A stretch of 41,483 bases of DNA from positions 1 to 41,483 of the forward strand of contig CAIYOY010000396.1 of NCBI GenBank assembly GCA_903927905.1. Reading direction: 5' to 3'. This document shows, in pieces, positions 14,516 through 22,797 of the stretch (its first letter is position 1; the number at the start of each line of letters is the position of its first letter). Position numbers and translations under genes: made by a program. The notes under the pieces were generated by a model. The model worked only from the letters and a program-made list of their open reading frames with translations. It was not told where the DNA came from and ran no database searches. The DNA is from an uncultured Verrucomicrobiales bacterium (GTDB lineage Bacteria > Verrucomicrobiota > Verrucomicrobiia > Limisphaerales > Palsa-1400).

Positions 14516-16909
14516 ATGAACGCAACTATGGATGACTGGCAACTCTTGCAAAACTACTGGACGGAGAAATCCGAAACGGCATTCCATGCGTTGGTCGAAC
14601 GGTATGCCGGGATGGTCTATCAGGCCGCCCTGCGGCAGACCGGCAATCCCCACGCAGCGGAAGAAGTGGCGCAAGAAGTCTTCATCGCCCTGGCGCAAAA
14701 GGCGGGCCGCATTTCACGCCAAGCCACGCTCTATGGCTGGCTTTTTCGTGCGACACGTTTTGCCGCAATGAACCAGGCGCGCAAAAACGCCAATCGTCAG
14801 CGATACGAACAGGAAGCCACTTCTATGCAGCCAACGATTGTTTCCGATGACCCCGCTTCCCTCTGGGAACACATCACGCCCCATCTCAATGATGCCCTGG
14901 ATGCGCTTCCGGCTGAGGACCGGGAATTGGTGATGATTCGTTTCTTCGGCAATAAAAGTCATCGGGACGTCGCTGAGGAACTTGGCATCAGCGAGGAGAC
15001 CGCTCGGAAACGGATTTCGCGCGCGATTGAGCGGTTACGGCTTATTTTTACACGGAGGGGCATCGTGGTTTCGTCGGTGGCATTGGCGGCGGCGTTTGCT
15101 ACTCATGGCTCGCAATCTGCGCCAACGGACGCGGCATCGTCGTGGGCAAAAGTGGCCATGGCCAAAGGCGCGGCTGGGGCCACTGCAACTACCGGTTTTT
15201 TTAAAGTTTTGACCGGCATCAAGACTCCGGCTCTCTTCGCGGGGTTGGCGGGTTTGCTGTTACTCGGCGGGGTCATATTTACATTTTTAAAATTGTCGGC
15301 GCATGACTCACCTGTGGCTCAAGCTATCGCCCCCAAGCCTCCAGTAATTCCCATCGCCTCGACCAACCTTACCGCGCCATTAAAACCAACCGAGGATGCG
15401 GAATCAAATGTGTTGATCGCCGCCGTACTGGACAAAGTAAAAGCGGCCTTGCACGATCCGATTCCAACCACCAATTTTCCAAACACCAACATGGTCGTGG
15501 CCATCACCGAATTGGGAGGGAAAAAGAAAGCAGCAGTGCCAATACTCGAGTCTGCGCTAAACGACGCGGAAGCGCAGGTTCGCTTGCGCGCCATGGATGG
15601 TCTCGGCGCAGTCGGCCCGGAAGCTGGTGAAACGGCTCCGCTGCTGCTCGGAATCTTGCAGGCCGGTGGCTTCGGTAAAGGGCATTGGATCATCTATCAT
15701 GAAGACATAGAAATACATGGCCAACATATGAAGGTAGGGCATGGGATGGAGGGCGATTGCGTGCTTCTTTTCACCCTGGGGCAAATCAACCCTTCACCCA
15801 CCTGCGTGTCCGAGTTGGCTCGAATCGTTCAAAACAGCACCTCAGCGTGTCAAATAGTATATTCCGAGGCCACCGGAAATTCACCTGGCTTCAACTGGCT
15901 CCTGCCGATGGCTGGTGGAAATACCAAAGCCTTGAATGACGCCTTTCGTCCCTTGCTCAAAGACGCTCATGCCATGGTCCGAAGAGCGGCAGCTTCCTGT
16001 CTGATCACTTCGTTGGGGGATGCTGCGGATGTGGGTGTTTTTCCGCCGGTTTTAGAAATGTTGAATTCCGGCGATGACGCCTTCCTGCGATTCCATGGAC
16101 TGATTTTATTGGAACAATCCGCCAAGGCGGAGAATCCTCATCGTATGATCTGGCTCGAAGCGGGTCAAAAATCTGATTTGACCGCGCCCCGTCTGGATCC
16201 GTATTTGAACGACACCGTTACGGCCTTGAACGACGTTGCCCAACATTCCAACCGGCGAGATTTGCAGTCTTTTGCATCCCGGATATTGGCCGCACTTAGT
16301 CTCGACTTCCAAAAATATTATCCCCAATTGGCGGCCACACTGCATGAAGATGATGAAGTGGCTGCTTTCATTTCCACGGCGACGCACCACGCACCATCTA
16401 TGCCAGAGATACGGGAAGGCTTGAAAAGATTCCCGAAAGCAGCGCCGAAAATTGCGGAGTGGTTGGCGCTACAACCGCGAGACCACCGTGAAATATTGCC
16501 TGTGTTGCAAGAGTCGCTCACCGTGCTCCTTTCAATGACCAACGTAACGCGAATGGATCAATCGGTAGTCGTAGAAAATCGAGAAAAACTGGTGAATGCC
16601 ATGCAGAAAATCGCGCCGGAACGCCCCAAACTGCTTTTCACCGGCAAGGATACCTACTCCATCTATACGATATTAATGGCCCCGGATGTGCGGAATGATC
16701 CGGACCGTCGTGCAAAGGTTTCTGCCGCGCGCAAATTGGCCAAATGGCCCACCGGAGGTCCATTTGACGTTCCTCCAGACGAGATCCGGAGTCTGCTGGC
16801 AGCAGTCAAGGATGCCGACGCCGCAACGTATGAGGGGCTGGTGGCCAAAGTGAAAAAGATTGATCCGCATTTTTTCGAGGGGGCGGCCGTAGATGAAACG
16901 AAAAATTAG
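14516..16909 (+). CDS. ECF-type sigma factor fused to a membrane anchor and HEAT-like repeats
   Basis: A chimeric protein of about 797 residues. Residues 1-85 are sigma region 2 (FHALVERYAGMVYQAALRQT, AEEVAQEVFIALAQKA). Residues 115-180 are region 4, with LDALPAEDRELVMIRFF and the helix-turn-helix SHRDVAEELGISEETARKRI. Next come a hydrophobic segment (VSSVALAAAFATHG) and a clear membrane helix at about 238-255 (FAGLAGLLLLGGVIFTF). The remaining 500 residues are outside and contain repeated helical pairs such as KKAAVPILESALNDAEAQVRLRAMDGLG, typical of HEAT repeats. Verrucomicrobia carry many ECF proteins with such extracytoplasmic tails, perhaps sensing extracellular state. No anti-sigma gene is adjacent. 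The start is ATG 14516 or 14528; upstream TTG at 14492 is less likely. Confidence 0.88.
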   Translation: MNATMDDWQLLQNYWTEKSETAFHALVERYAGMVYQAALRQTGNPHAAEEVAQEVFIALAQKAGRISRQATLYGWLFRATRFAAMNQARKNANRQRYEQEATSMQPTIVSDDPASLWEHITPHLNDALDALPAEDRELVMIRFFGNKSHRDVAEELGISEETARKRISRAIERLRLIFTRRGIVVSSVALAAAFATHGSQSAPTDAASSWAKVAMAKGAAGATATTGFFKVLTGIKTPALFAGLAGLLLLGGVIFTFLKLSAHDSPVAQAIAPKPPVIPIASTNLTAPLKPTEDAESNVLIAAVLDKVKAALHDPIPTTNFPNTNMVVAITELGGKKKAAVPILESALNDAEAQVRLRAMDGLGAVGPEAGETAPLLLGILQAGGFGKGHWIIYHEDIEIHGQHMKVGHGMEGDCVLLFTLGQINPSPTCVSELARIVQNSTSACQIVYSEATGNSPGFNWLLPMAGGNTKALNDAFRPLLKDAHAMVRRAAASCLITSLGDAADVGVFPPVLEMLNSGDDAFLRFHGLILLEQSAKAENPHRMIWLEAGQKSDLTAPRLDPYLNDTVTALNDVAQHSNRRDLQSFASRILAALSLDFQKYYPQLAATLHEDDEVAAFISTATHHAPSMPEIREGLKRFPKAAPKIAEWLALQPRDHREILPVLQESLTVLLSMTNVTRMDQSVVVENREKLVNAMQKIAPERPKLLFTGKDTYSIYTILMAPDVRNDPDRRAKVSAARKLAKWPTGGPFDVPPDEIRSLLAAVKDADAATYEGLVAKVKKIDPHFFEGAAVDETKN

Positions 16910-16949
16910 AGCAGGCTAAATAAAAGTGTGGTCGGAATATGCCGCACCT

Positions 16950-17030
16950 ACGGCGCTTTATTAATGAGGGAACATCCATAACTACAAAGATGCCGGCCCT
17001 AACGGGCCTGAAGAGCGACTTCAGTTTAAT
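16950..17030. repeat. Short intergenic hairpins
   Basis: Between the sigma-HEAT gene and the convergent GH10-like gene lie GGCCC-TAAC-GGGCC (17 bases around 16996) and CACCTACGGCGCTT. They have the look of dispersed housekeeping repeats. There is no strong U-tract, so it is not a classic terminator, although convergent genes would need one. Confidence 0.35.
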
Positions 17031-17058
17031 TTAAACTGCTCTATTTCCCCTCATTCGG

Positions 17059-18660
17059 TCAGGTCTTAAGTCCCCATTTTTTCTGCAAGGCCAATAACCG
17101 CAGAAAACTTTCCTTCGGGCTTAAATCTTTGCGCCACAATCCGCCGTGCGGCCAGAAGTGCCCGCCATAATCAGCCACGTCCCACCAACTGACGGCTTCA
17201 AATTCTTCCTTGCTGTAACACAACGTATAGATCGCTTCCGCCCAATCCGCTTGCATCGTTTCTGACCATGGCCCGTGCCAGCCGGGCACCAGACTTTTTG
17301 GCCTCATGCTCGCGGGGTCCAGGCCCGGGGCTGAGTTGCAGGAAATTTCGCTGATGTGAATCGGTTTCTTGAACGCTTTGAAACGATCCAGCATCCGGTC
17401 AATTTCAAAAATATCCTGCGAAGGATAATATAACTGGAGACCAATCCGCTCAAATTCCACCCCCGCTTTCACGCAGTCGGATAAAAACCGGAATGGCGTC
17501 CAGCGCCGCACTCCATCTGCATTAGCGTGCTTGGCGTATTCCGCCCAGAGACAACAATTATTGATCTGCCGCATCACCGTCGGCGAACCGTCCCGCGCGG
17601 CCTGGCAGGCGGCTTTGGCCAATTCCAGGATTTGCGCATGAGAAAAGCGGAAGAGATTCGCCTTGTCGTGCGCTTCATTGATGACTTCCACGAAGGGCAG
17701 CTTGTTGCCATAACGCCGCGTGGTCATGGCGACGATGCGTTTATATTCCGACAATACTTTCTCCCAGGGCCAGGCGCGAAACCATTCCGGCGTCGCTCCG
17801 TTTGTCAAATACACATAGCCAAAGCTTTTCGGGGTCAGCTTCCGGTCCAGGCACCATTGGATGGATTCATCCATGCGCGCGTAGTCAATCCGTTGCTCGA
17901 CCGGTTGTTCATTCTTCCAGCTATACCAGGTGCAGACTGCGAGATTGAACGCTTCCAAAAATTGCTTTTCAAAAACCGCGCCGAACTGCCGCCCCGCCAC
18001 CGGCGCGCCGAAGAGAAAATTTTTCCGGGGCTGTACAAAACGCGCGATGCGTGCCTGCGCCGCCTCCAGCGCGACCTTTTCACCCGCGTGCAACCCTTCG
18101 GCCAGACGCTGATAAGCCACCGGCAATTTGTGCGCCGCCGGACTGACCGAGGGTGGCAATCCTTCCGTTCTGGCCGGATTTCGTCCGCGACTGCGCTCAA
18201 AAAATTCCCGCACCCGACGCAGCCGCGTCAACGACGCCTCGACCACAAATTCCACCGTCCCTGGTTTCGTATAACCTTTCCCTTCATTATCCGCGTAACA
18301 ATAAACCTCACCAAACCCCGGCACCTCCAAAAGACAACTCAGTTGAATCGGTTCCTTGGGGAGGCCGATACGAGCGCGACCCTCGGCCGTGGCGATCGGT
18401 TGCGGCAGTGGATCATTCGCCATATCGCGCGCGTGCAACGTTTTGACCCGGCCAATGGGCAACGGCGTTCCATCCGGGGCATGCAACAAAACCCGCAATT
18501 GCGGTAAATCTTTCAGATCATTGGAAGCCGCCGCATCCTCGCCTTCGGTCCCCGGCGCTGGATCGGCCCACGAAGAAAATGGAACTGTGGCTCCAACCGC
18601 TGCTGCCAGCGCGGAATGTTGCAAAAATTCGCGCCGGGAAAATTCAGAAGATTGATTCAT
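17059..18660 (-). CDS. Tat-exported GH10-like glycoside hydrolase (xylanase fold)
   Basis: A 533-residue protein with a Tat signal, SRREFLQHSALAAAVG at residues 8-23. A beta-rich region at about 54-140 precedes the TIM barrel. The barrel carries both GH10 catalytic glutamates in expected contexts: acid/base Glu329 in FVEVINEAHD and nucleophile Glu438 in PIHISEIS. Upstream, WYSWKNEQP and PEWFRAWPWEKV fit the GH10 pattern, and the C-terminal VSWWDVADYGGHF fits the W-containing last strand. GH10 enzymes are mainly endo-beta-1,4-xylanases, but ISEIS in place of ITELD suggests a divergent subgroup with uncertain substrate. Folding before export (Tat) implies a cofactor or complex. It is convergent with the sigma-HEAT gene. 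Confidence 0.85.
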   Translation of the reverse strand: MNQSSEFSRREFLQHSALAAAVGATVPFSSWADPAPGTEGEDAAASNDLKDLPQLRVLLHAPDGTPLPIGRVKTLHARDMANDPLPQPIATAEGRARIGLPKEPIQLSCLLEVPGFGEVYCYADNEGKGYTKPGTVEFVVEASLTRLRRVREFFERSRGRNPARTEGLPPSVSPAAHKLPVAYQRLAEGLHAGEKVALEAAQARIARFVQPRKNFLFGAPVAGRQFGAVFEKQFLEAFNLAVCTWYSWKNEQPVEQRIDYARMDESIQWCLDRKLTPKSFGYVYLTNGATPEWFRAWPWEKVLSEYKRIVAMTTRRYGNKLPFVEVINEAHDKANLFRFSHAQILELAKAACQAARDGSPTVMRQINNCCLWAEYAKHANADGVRRWTPFRFLSDCVKAGVEFERIGLQLYYPSQDIFEIDRMLDRFKAFKKPIHISEISCNSAPGLDPASMRPKSLVPGWHGPWSETMQADWAEAIYTLCYSKEEFEAVSWWDVADYGGHFWPHGGLWRKDLSPKESFLRLLALQKKWGLKT

Positions 18661-18750
18661 TTTAATTTTTTATTGTGGCGTCAGGCGTCCCCGCCCGGCG
18701 GATAAAACCGTTATTCCCACCGAGGCCGCCCTTCCGGCGCAGATGCCAGC

Positions 18751-19131
18751 TCAACTCACCCCCGCCACGCGAAACCCTTCCTTCTCCAACAACTCCCGGA
18801 TCTTCCCCGGTTGATTCCCCTGGATCTCAATCGTGCGCTCCTTCACCGTTCCACCGCAACCACAGGCGTTCCGCAATTTTTTGGCCAGTTCCTCAATCGA
18901 GCGCAAATTGATCTGCGGCGCAAAATCATGGATCACGATCACCGTTTTCCCGCCGCGATGCGCCGTCTCCTTGCGCAAAACGACCCGGCCAAGTTTGGAC
19001 GCGGGCTTGATGATCGTCTCTGGAGGAGTGACATCGCCCAGTGGTAAATTATCAATTTGGAGCGAGGCAAACGGATTATTAAACTCCTCGGGAGCGGCGT
19101 CGGGAATTGCACTTTTATCTTTTCGAGCCAT
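18751..19131 (-). CDS. SUI1/eIF1-family translation factor (YciH-like)
   Basis: A 126-residue protein. The last 80 residues form an SUI1 domain: GRVVLRKETAHRGGKTVIVIHDF, then LAKKLRNACGCGGTVKER and IEIQGNQPGKIRELLEKEGF. The GCGGT-(V/I)K segment and the I-E-I-Q-G-x-x strand are the family's most conserved pieces. The N-terminal 45 residues are a flexible extension. Bacterial SUI1 proteins can discriminate start codons and tRNA in vitro, but their physiological role is unsettled. It lies between the GH10-like gene and an unknown secreted protein, with no clear operon logic. Confidence 0.93.
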   Translation of the reverse strand: MARKDKSAIPDAAPEEFNNPFASLQIDNLPLGDVTPPETIIKPASKLGRVVLRKETAHRGGKTVIVIHDFAPQINLRSIEELAKKLRNACGCGGTVKERTIEIQGNQPGKIRELLEKEGFRVAGVS

Positions 19132-19253
19132 GGTATGACAGGTCTGATTAGTCGCTTATCCAATAAGCATCGCAAAATCCCGGCCAATAATCCAGCCTAT
19201 AAATTTCTTAGGCACGTGAGGTTCTTATCCAACCCTCATCAACAAACCGCGAT

Positions 19254-20378
19254 TCATAATTTTTTTAAAACAACAGTCCCGCAAACAACTGCCAAAACTA
19301 ACAAGAAAATAATAATCACCATCCCACTGCGTCGCGCCATACGCCACGGGCTGCCATTCACAGCTTCATCAAATCGTTTTTTCAAATAAGGCGACGAAGC
19401 ATCCAACCAAATGGAATTCGTGGCATAATAGCGAACGCAAGTCACTTTTTTCTCTGGATTCCTAAAGCGATAATCAACCACATCAATGTTGGTTATCGCG
19501 CCGAGGCAATGGGGATAAGGATTGATGGTGTTAACCGGAACTATGGTGGCAATTTTCCCCATCGCCCTCCACCGCAACCGTTTGTTAAACCCCGGTTCAC
19601 CGGCGTTCGAGTCGAACTCATAATATTCGAACGAAAAACCAGTTGGCAAAGAAAGTCCGTTGTTATTGGTGACTGAAAGCACCTGATATACCGCCATGGC
19701 TTCCTTGATCTTTTTAAAATGCTTTATACTGCGATCAAAATTGTCGAGTTCCCTTTTTTCCATGACTGGCCACAGGTTTGTTTTCCTGTTTCTGACCAAT
19801 TCCATTTGTGTTTCATCGGCATAAAATTCAACCCGTTGGGGCAGGTTCTGGCTGTTAGTGAGTGACGTGAAGGTTGTTCTATAAATATTCGCCAATGGAG
19901 TTAAAGGCGGAAACCACGGCGCCGGCATGACCGCTGAATTGCTGCTTGAGTTCATGGTAAAATATGAACTCGAACAAAAGGCCAGCCATGGCAGCGTATT
20001 ATAAATTGAACTCGCCACCGGATACGTCCCAAGAAATACACTGCCGGGATAAGTTTTAAGCTTCATCTCTGCCGCTGCCTTCTGATCCACCAGCAGATTG
20101 TAAACGCCTCCGCCATCGCTTCCGATCATCAACACCTGACCATTACTCAAATGAGAGGCTTCCAACCATTGGTCTTGAAGGGTGACCGTTTCAAACCCCC
20201 ACTCTTGTCCAAGTATAAGTTCGTCGCTGACGATGGTGTTGCCGTCCCTCTTTGTCATTTTGGCCTTCCACATGGAAATTTTCCCGGTCACCTTAAAACC
20301 TGAAGCCGAGGTCGAAAGCCCTGTAAAAAAAGCAAGGCAAACAAATGCCGTCCAAAAAAGCCGACTTTTCCGTTTCAT
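19254..20378 (-). CDS. Signal-peptide protein with C-terminal membrane anchor, unknown
   Basis: A 374-residue protein starting at MKRKSRLFWTAFVCLAFF; ATG 20378 has an AAGGA ribosome site 5 bases upstream, which decides it over ATG 20393. After the signal, the domain facing outside ends with a membrane helix at the C-terminus (SGMVIIIFLLVLAVVCGTVVL) and a KKL tail, so it should be anchored in the inner membrane. The central region has aromatic and Ser/Thr-rich stretches (YFTMNSSSNSAVMPAPWFPP) and no motif I recognise. Unknown function. Confidence 0.78.
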   Translation of the reverse strand: MKRKSRLFWTAFVCLAFFTGLSTSASGFKVTGKISMWKAKMTKRDGNTIVSDELILGQEWGFETVTLQDQWLEASHLSNGQVLMIGSDGGGVYNLLVDQKAAAEMKLKTYPGSVFLGTYPVASSIYNTLPWLAFCSSSYFTMNSSSNSAVMPAPWFPPLTPLANIYRTTFTSLTNSQNLPQRVEFYADETQMELVRNRKTNLWPVMEKRELDNFDRSIKHFKKIKEAMAVYQVLSVTNNNGLSLPTGFSFEYYEFDSNAGEPGFNKRLRWRAMGKIATIVPVNTINPYPHCLGAITNIDVVDYRFRNPEKKVTCVRYYATNSIWLDASSPYLKKRFDEAVNGSPWRMARRSGMVIIIFLLVLAVVCGTVVLKKL

Positions 20379-20444
20379 CGGTTCCTTACCCATCTTTTAA
20401 CCTTTCCTCTTTCATATCCACGCCCATCCGCGCGTCATCCGCAG

Positions 20445-21113
20445 TTAATTCCCGGCCTTAATCCTGATATTCTTAAACCACACTTCGCCACCGTGATCCT
20501 GCAAAAGGATGTGCGCTTTTTTCCGTTCCGCAAAACCCGCTTCATTCTTGAACTTACTCTTGGCAATCGCCGCCTTTATTTCCGGGCTGCCTAATTCGTA
20601 TTCCTGCACCTTGACGCCATTGAGCCAATGCTCCACATGCTGGCCGGTTACCAAAATTCGTGAATGATTAAATTCCCCGACCGCCTTTGTCGGGCAACCC
20701 GTTGGCACCAGCACATCGTAAAACGATCCGGTCGCATGCACTGTTCCCTTGGCTTTCCATTCCGGTGAATCGTCATCCAACATCTGATATTCATGCCCGA
20801 TCGCCCCACCCTTTTTTTCCTCCACAAAATATTTTACGCCGCTGTTCACGTTCGCTTTGATCTTCCAATCCCATTCCAGTTCAAACTCATCATAAGTCCC
20901 TTCGGTGATCAGGTCGCGTTGCGTCTTGGGCTTGGGTTGATTATGCAAACAGCCATCCATCACCGTCCAATTTGTCGTCACTGTTTTGCTGTTGTAACCC
21001 CGCCAGCCGGTCGTCGTCTTTCCATCAAACAACGAAACCCAGCCATCATTCGACTCCGCCGCCGAAGCTGCCGACACCAAAACCAAACCAGCCAACAACG
21101 CTAAATAACGCAT
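20445..21113 (-). CDS. Secreted DUF1080 protein (3-keto-disaccharide hydrolase-like)
   Basis: A 222-residue protein with a short signal peptide (MRYLALLAGLVLVSAASAAE). It opens with WVSLFDGKTTTGWRGY, has FELEWDWKIKANVNSGVKYF and HVEHWLNGVKVQEYELGSP, and closes with GGEVWFKNIRIKAG; these are the DUF1080 hallmarks in full. The fold is a laminin-G/concanavalin-like beta sandwich. It follows the lipoprotein paralog after a 13-base gap on the same strand, making a two-gene operon. Confidence 0.92.
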   Translation of the reverse strand: MRYLALLAGLVLVSAASAAESNDGWVSLFDGKTTTGWRGYNSKTVTTNWTVMDGCLHNQPKPKTQRDLITEGTYDEFELEWDWKIKANVNSGVKYFVEEKKGGAIGHEYQMLDDDSPEWKAKGTVHATGSFYDVLVPTGCPTKAVGEFNHSRILVTGQHVEHWLNGVKVQEYELGSPEIKAAIAKSKFKNEAGFAERKKAHILLQDHGGEVWFKNIRIKAGN

Positions 21114-21126
21114 AAGACAAAATTAA

Positions 21127-21825
21127 TTAGAGCCGACGAATCCGTATGTTCCGGAAAGAAACCACATCACCATGAAATTGAAACGCAATGTAGCCTTTTG
21201 ACTTCGTCATAAAACCCGGCCATTTGCTGAACTTGCTCTTTGCGATCAACTCTTTCACTTCCGGGCTGCCCCATTCATACTCCACAATCTTCTTCCCGTT
21301 CAGCCAATGTTCCACATGATTGCCGTTCACCAGCAGGCGCAACTTGTTCCATTCGCCCACCGGGTTCAGATGTTTATGGGTCGGCGCGATCAACGCATAC
21401 AAAGCTCCGGCGCTCGTCTTCGCGTTCTGGCCGTCATGATGTTTCGAATCATCCAATACCTGCATCTCTGGCCCCGTCATATAACTGTGATCACCCTCTT
21501 CGGCCACCCGGTAAATGACCCCGCTGTTTCCGCCATCTGAAATTTTCCATTCGCACTCCAGCTCAAAACTCTCATACTGTTCCTTCGTCAAAAGATCCGT
21601 CGGATGCTTGCCGCCCCGGAAGGATGTGAGCGTTCCATCCACCACTTTCCAGTTATTGGTCGGAAAGCCGTCCGTCTTATATCCGCGAAAAGCGTCCGTG
21701 GAAGTGCCGTCAAACAGGACAGTCCACGATCCGGGCCCAGCCGAGCAGCAGGCCTTGTGAGAGTGGCAAGCGGTCAAAACCGAACCCGCCAACACCGCGA
21801 AAAAAAGAGGTTTAAGAAAACGCAT
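21127..21825 (-). CDS. DUF1080 lipoprotein (3-keto-disaccharide hydrolase-like)
   Basis: A 232-residue paralog of the next gene downstream. The signal ends in a lipobox, VLTAC, so the protein is anchored to a membrane by a lipid on Cys20. The hallmark strands are present: WTVLFDGTSTDAFRGYK, FELECEWKISDGGNSGVIYR, PEMQVLDDSKHHDGQ, HVEHWLNGKKIVEYEWGSPE and VSFRNIRIRRL. The conserved GGNSGV and MQVLDD segments align with NVNSGV and YQMLDD in the neighbour. Gene order is lipoprotein first, secreted second, 13 bases apart. Tandem divergence suggests different glycone specificities. Confidence 0.92.
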   Translation of the reverse strand: MRFLKPLFFAVLAGSVLTACHSHKACCSAGPGSWTVLFDGTSTDAFRGYKTDGFPTNNWKVVDGTLTSFRGGKHPTDLLTKEQYESFELECEWKISDGGNSGVIYRVAEEGDHSYMTGPEMQVLDDSKHHDGQNAKTSAGALYALIAPTHKHLNPVGEWNKLRLLVNGNHVEHWLNGKKIVEYEWGSPEVKELIAKSKFSKWPGFMTKSKGYIAFQFHGDVVSFRNIRIRRL

Positions 21826-21932
21826 ATAAATTATGAGTGTATGTAGTATTAAGTTCCGCCGCTTCGGTCAAATGATTACGTGTGCGACCAAATACTTGCC
21901 GCCAGGCGGTTTCGCCTGTAACGTTTCTGAAC

Positions 21933-22292
21933 GTGAAACTGCTGTTCGAGAATCTCCCGCCGAGTCTCGCCCCCCAACGAGAGACCCTGGCCCTTTGCCT
22001 CGAGGCCATGAACCGCGTGATGCCATTGAACGCCGTCTATCTCTTCGGCTCCCACGCGCGCGGTGATGCCCGGCCTGACAGCGATGTGGACTTGTGCATC
22101 GTCGCCGACGGTGCGGAACGGCAGTTGGAGGCTGCGCAAACTTTTCGGCGCGGGATGCGCCCCATACCGGCCAAGCCGTCGTTCACATTAATTCCGATCA
22201 CGCCTGACCGGCTGGGGGAAAAGAAATCCGTGGGCGACCATTTTTTTCGAACGGTTTTAAAGGAAGGAGTGCTGCTTGCCGCGCAAGACTGA
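21933..22292 (+). CDS. Minimal nucleotidyltransferase (MNT) of a NTase/HEPN pair
   Basis: A nucleotidyltransferase-fold protein of about 119 residues. The catalytic pattern GS-x10-DxD is perfect in GSHARGDARPDSDVDL. Two upstream helices (ETLALCLEAMNRVM) precede the first strand AVYLFG. The frame opens at a GTG at 21882, but GTG 21933 yields a compact N-terminus; the exact start is uncertain. In two-gene modules of this type the MNT can transfer AMP to a HEPN partner or act on other substrates. It overlaps the HEPN gene by 17 bases, so both should be coexpressed. Confidence 0.82.
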   Translation: MKLLFENLPPSLAPQRETLALCLEAMNRVMPLNAVYLFGSHARGDARPDSDVDLCIVADGAERQLEAAQTFRRGMRPIPAKPSFTLIPITPDRLGEKKSVGDHFFRTVLKEGVLLAAQD

Positions 22293-22677
22293 TTCCCATA
22301 ATCCTGGTGACTGGTTGGAGATCGCGACGTCCGACATGGACATGGTGCGGATGGCAGCGGAGAAGGAAATCAGTTTCGCCGCAGCGCGCAGCAAGCTGGC
22401 GGAAATTTTGGAAAAGGTTCTTAAAGCAGAGTTAATTCGGATAGGCTGGGAGTTGGAAAAAACGCATGATTTGGATCGTCTGCTGCAAAGTCTGGTTGAG
22501 CGAAACTCGGATATTGTGTCCATGGCCACACCGCTTTGTGATGCGCTGGCGGACGTTTATTTCACCGACCGCTATCCCGGTTTTGACCTCGATGATCCTG
22601 ATTGGCCCCGACTGCGCGCCCAAGTCGAACAAGTTGAGGCATTGCTCCAATCCATCCAATCTCGTCTTCCCGCATAG
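22276..22677 (+). CDS. HEPN-domain protein paired with MNT
   Basis: A 133-residue all-helical protein. DWLEIATSDMDMVRMAA, then LEKVLKAELIRIGWELEKTHDLDRLL, is the HEPN N-terminal pattern with its conserved K-x-L-K and THDL, and YFTDRYPGFDLDDPDW is the second conserved block. The RNase motif R-x4-6-H followed by Tyr (RX4HXY of HepT toxins) is not present in the expected helix, so it belongs to the HEPN branch with RYP rather than the toxic RNase branch. TTG 22276 is well supported, because AGGAAGGAG lies 6 bases upstream. Possible roles include a ligand-binding partner for the MNT or a variant of a type VII-like module. Confidence 0.8.
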   Translation: MPRKTDSHNPGDWLEIATSDMDMVRMAAEKEISFAAARSKLAEILEKVLKAELIRIGWELEKTHDLDRLLQSLVERNSDIVSMATPLCDALADVYFTDRYPGFDLDDPDWPRLRAQVEQVEALLQSIQSRLPA

Positions 22678-22797
22678 GCCATGCGTGAAGTCACCCGGAT
22701 TCTCAATTCTATTGAACGATGATGGTTCCAATGCAAAAAAACCGCTTTCCCGTTTGACCATTTTCACCCCGTCCGCAATCATTTTCCAATGACTTCG

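Noticed and set aside
16996-17012. Terminator between the sigma-HEAT and GH10-like genes
   Set aside because: A short GGCCC-TAAC-GGGCC hairpin is present but no T-run follows on either strand.
17527-18507. 326-codon plus-strand frame opposite the GH10-like gene
   Set aside because: The minus strand encodes a complete Tat-exported enzyme with both catalytic glutamates; the plus frame is Arg-rich with no motif.
22276-22300. R-x4-H pattern at the very N-terminus of the HEPN protein (RKTDSH)
   Set aside because: It occurs in the disordered first residues, not in the helix where the HEPN RNase motif lies, and no Tyr follows at the right spacing.
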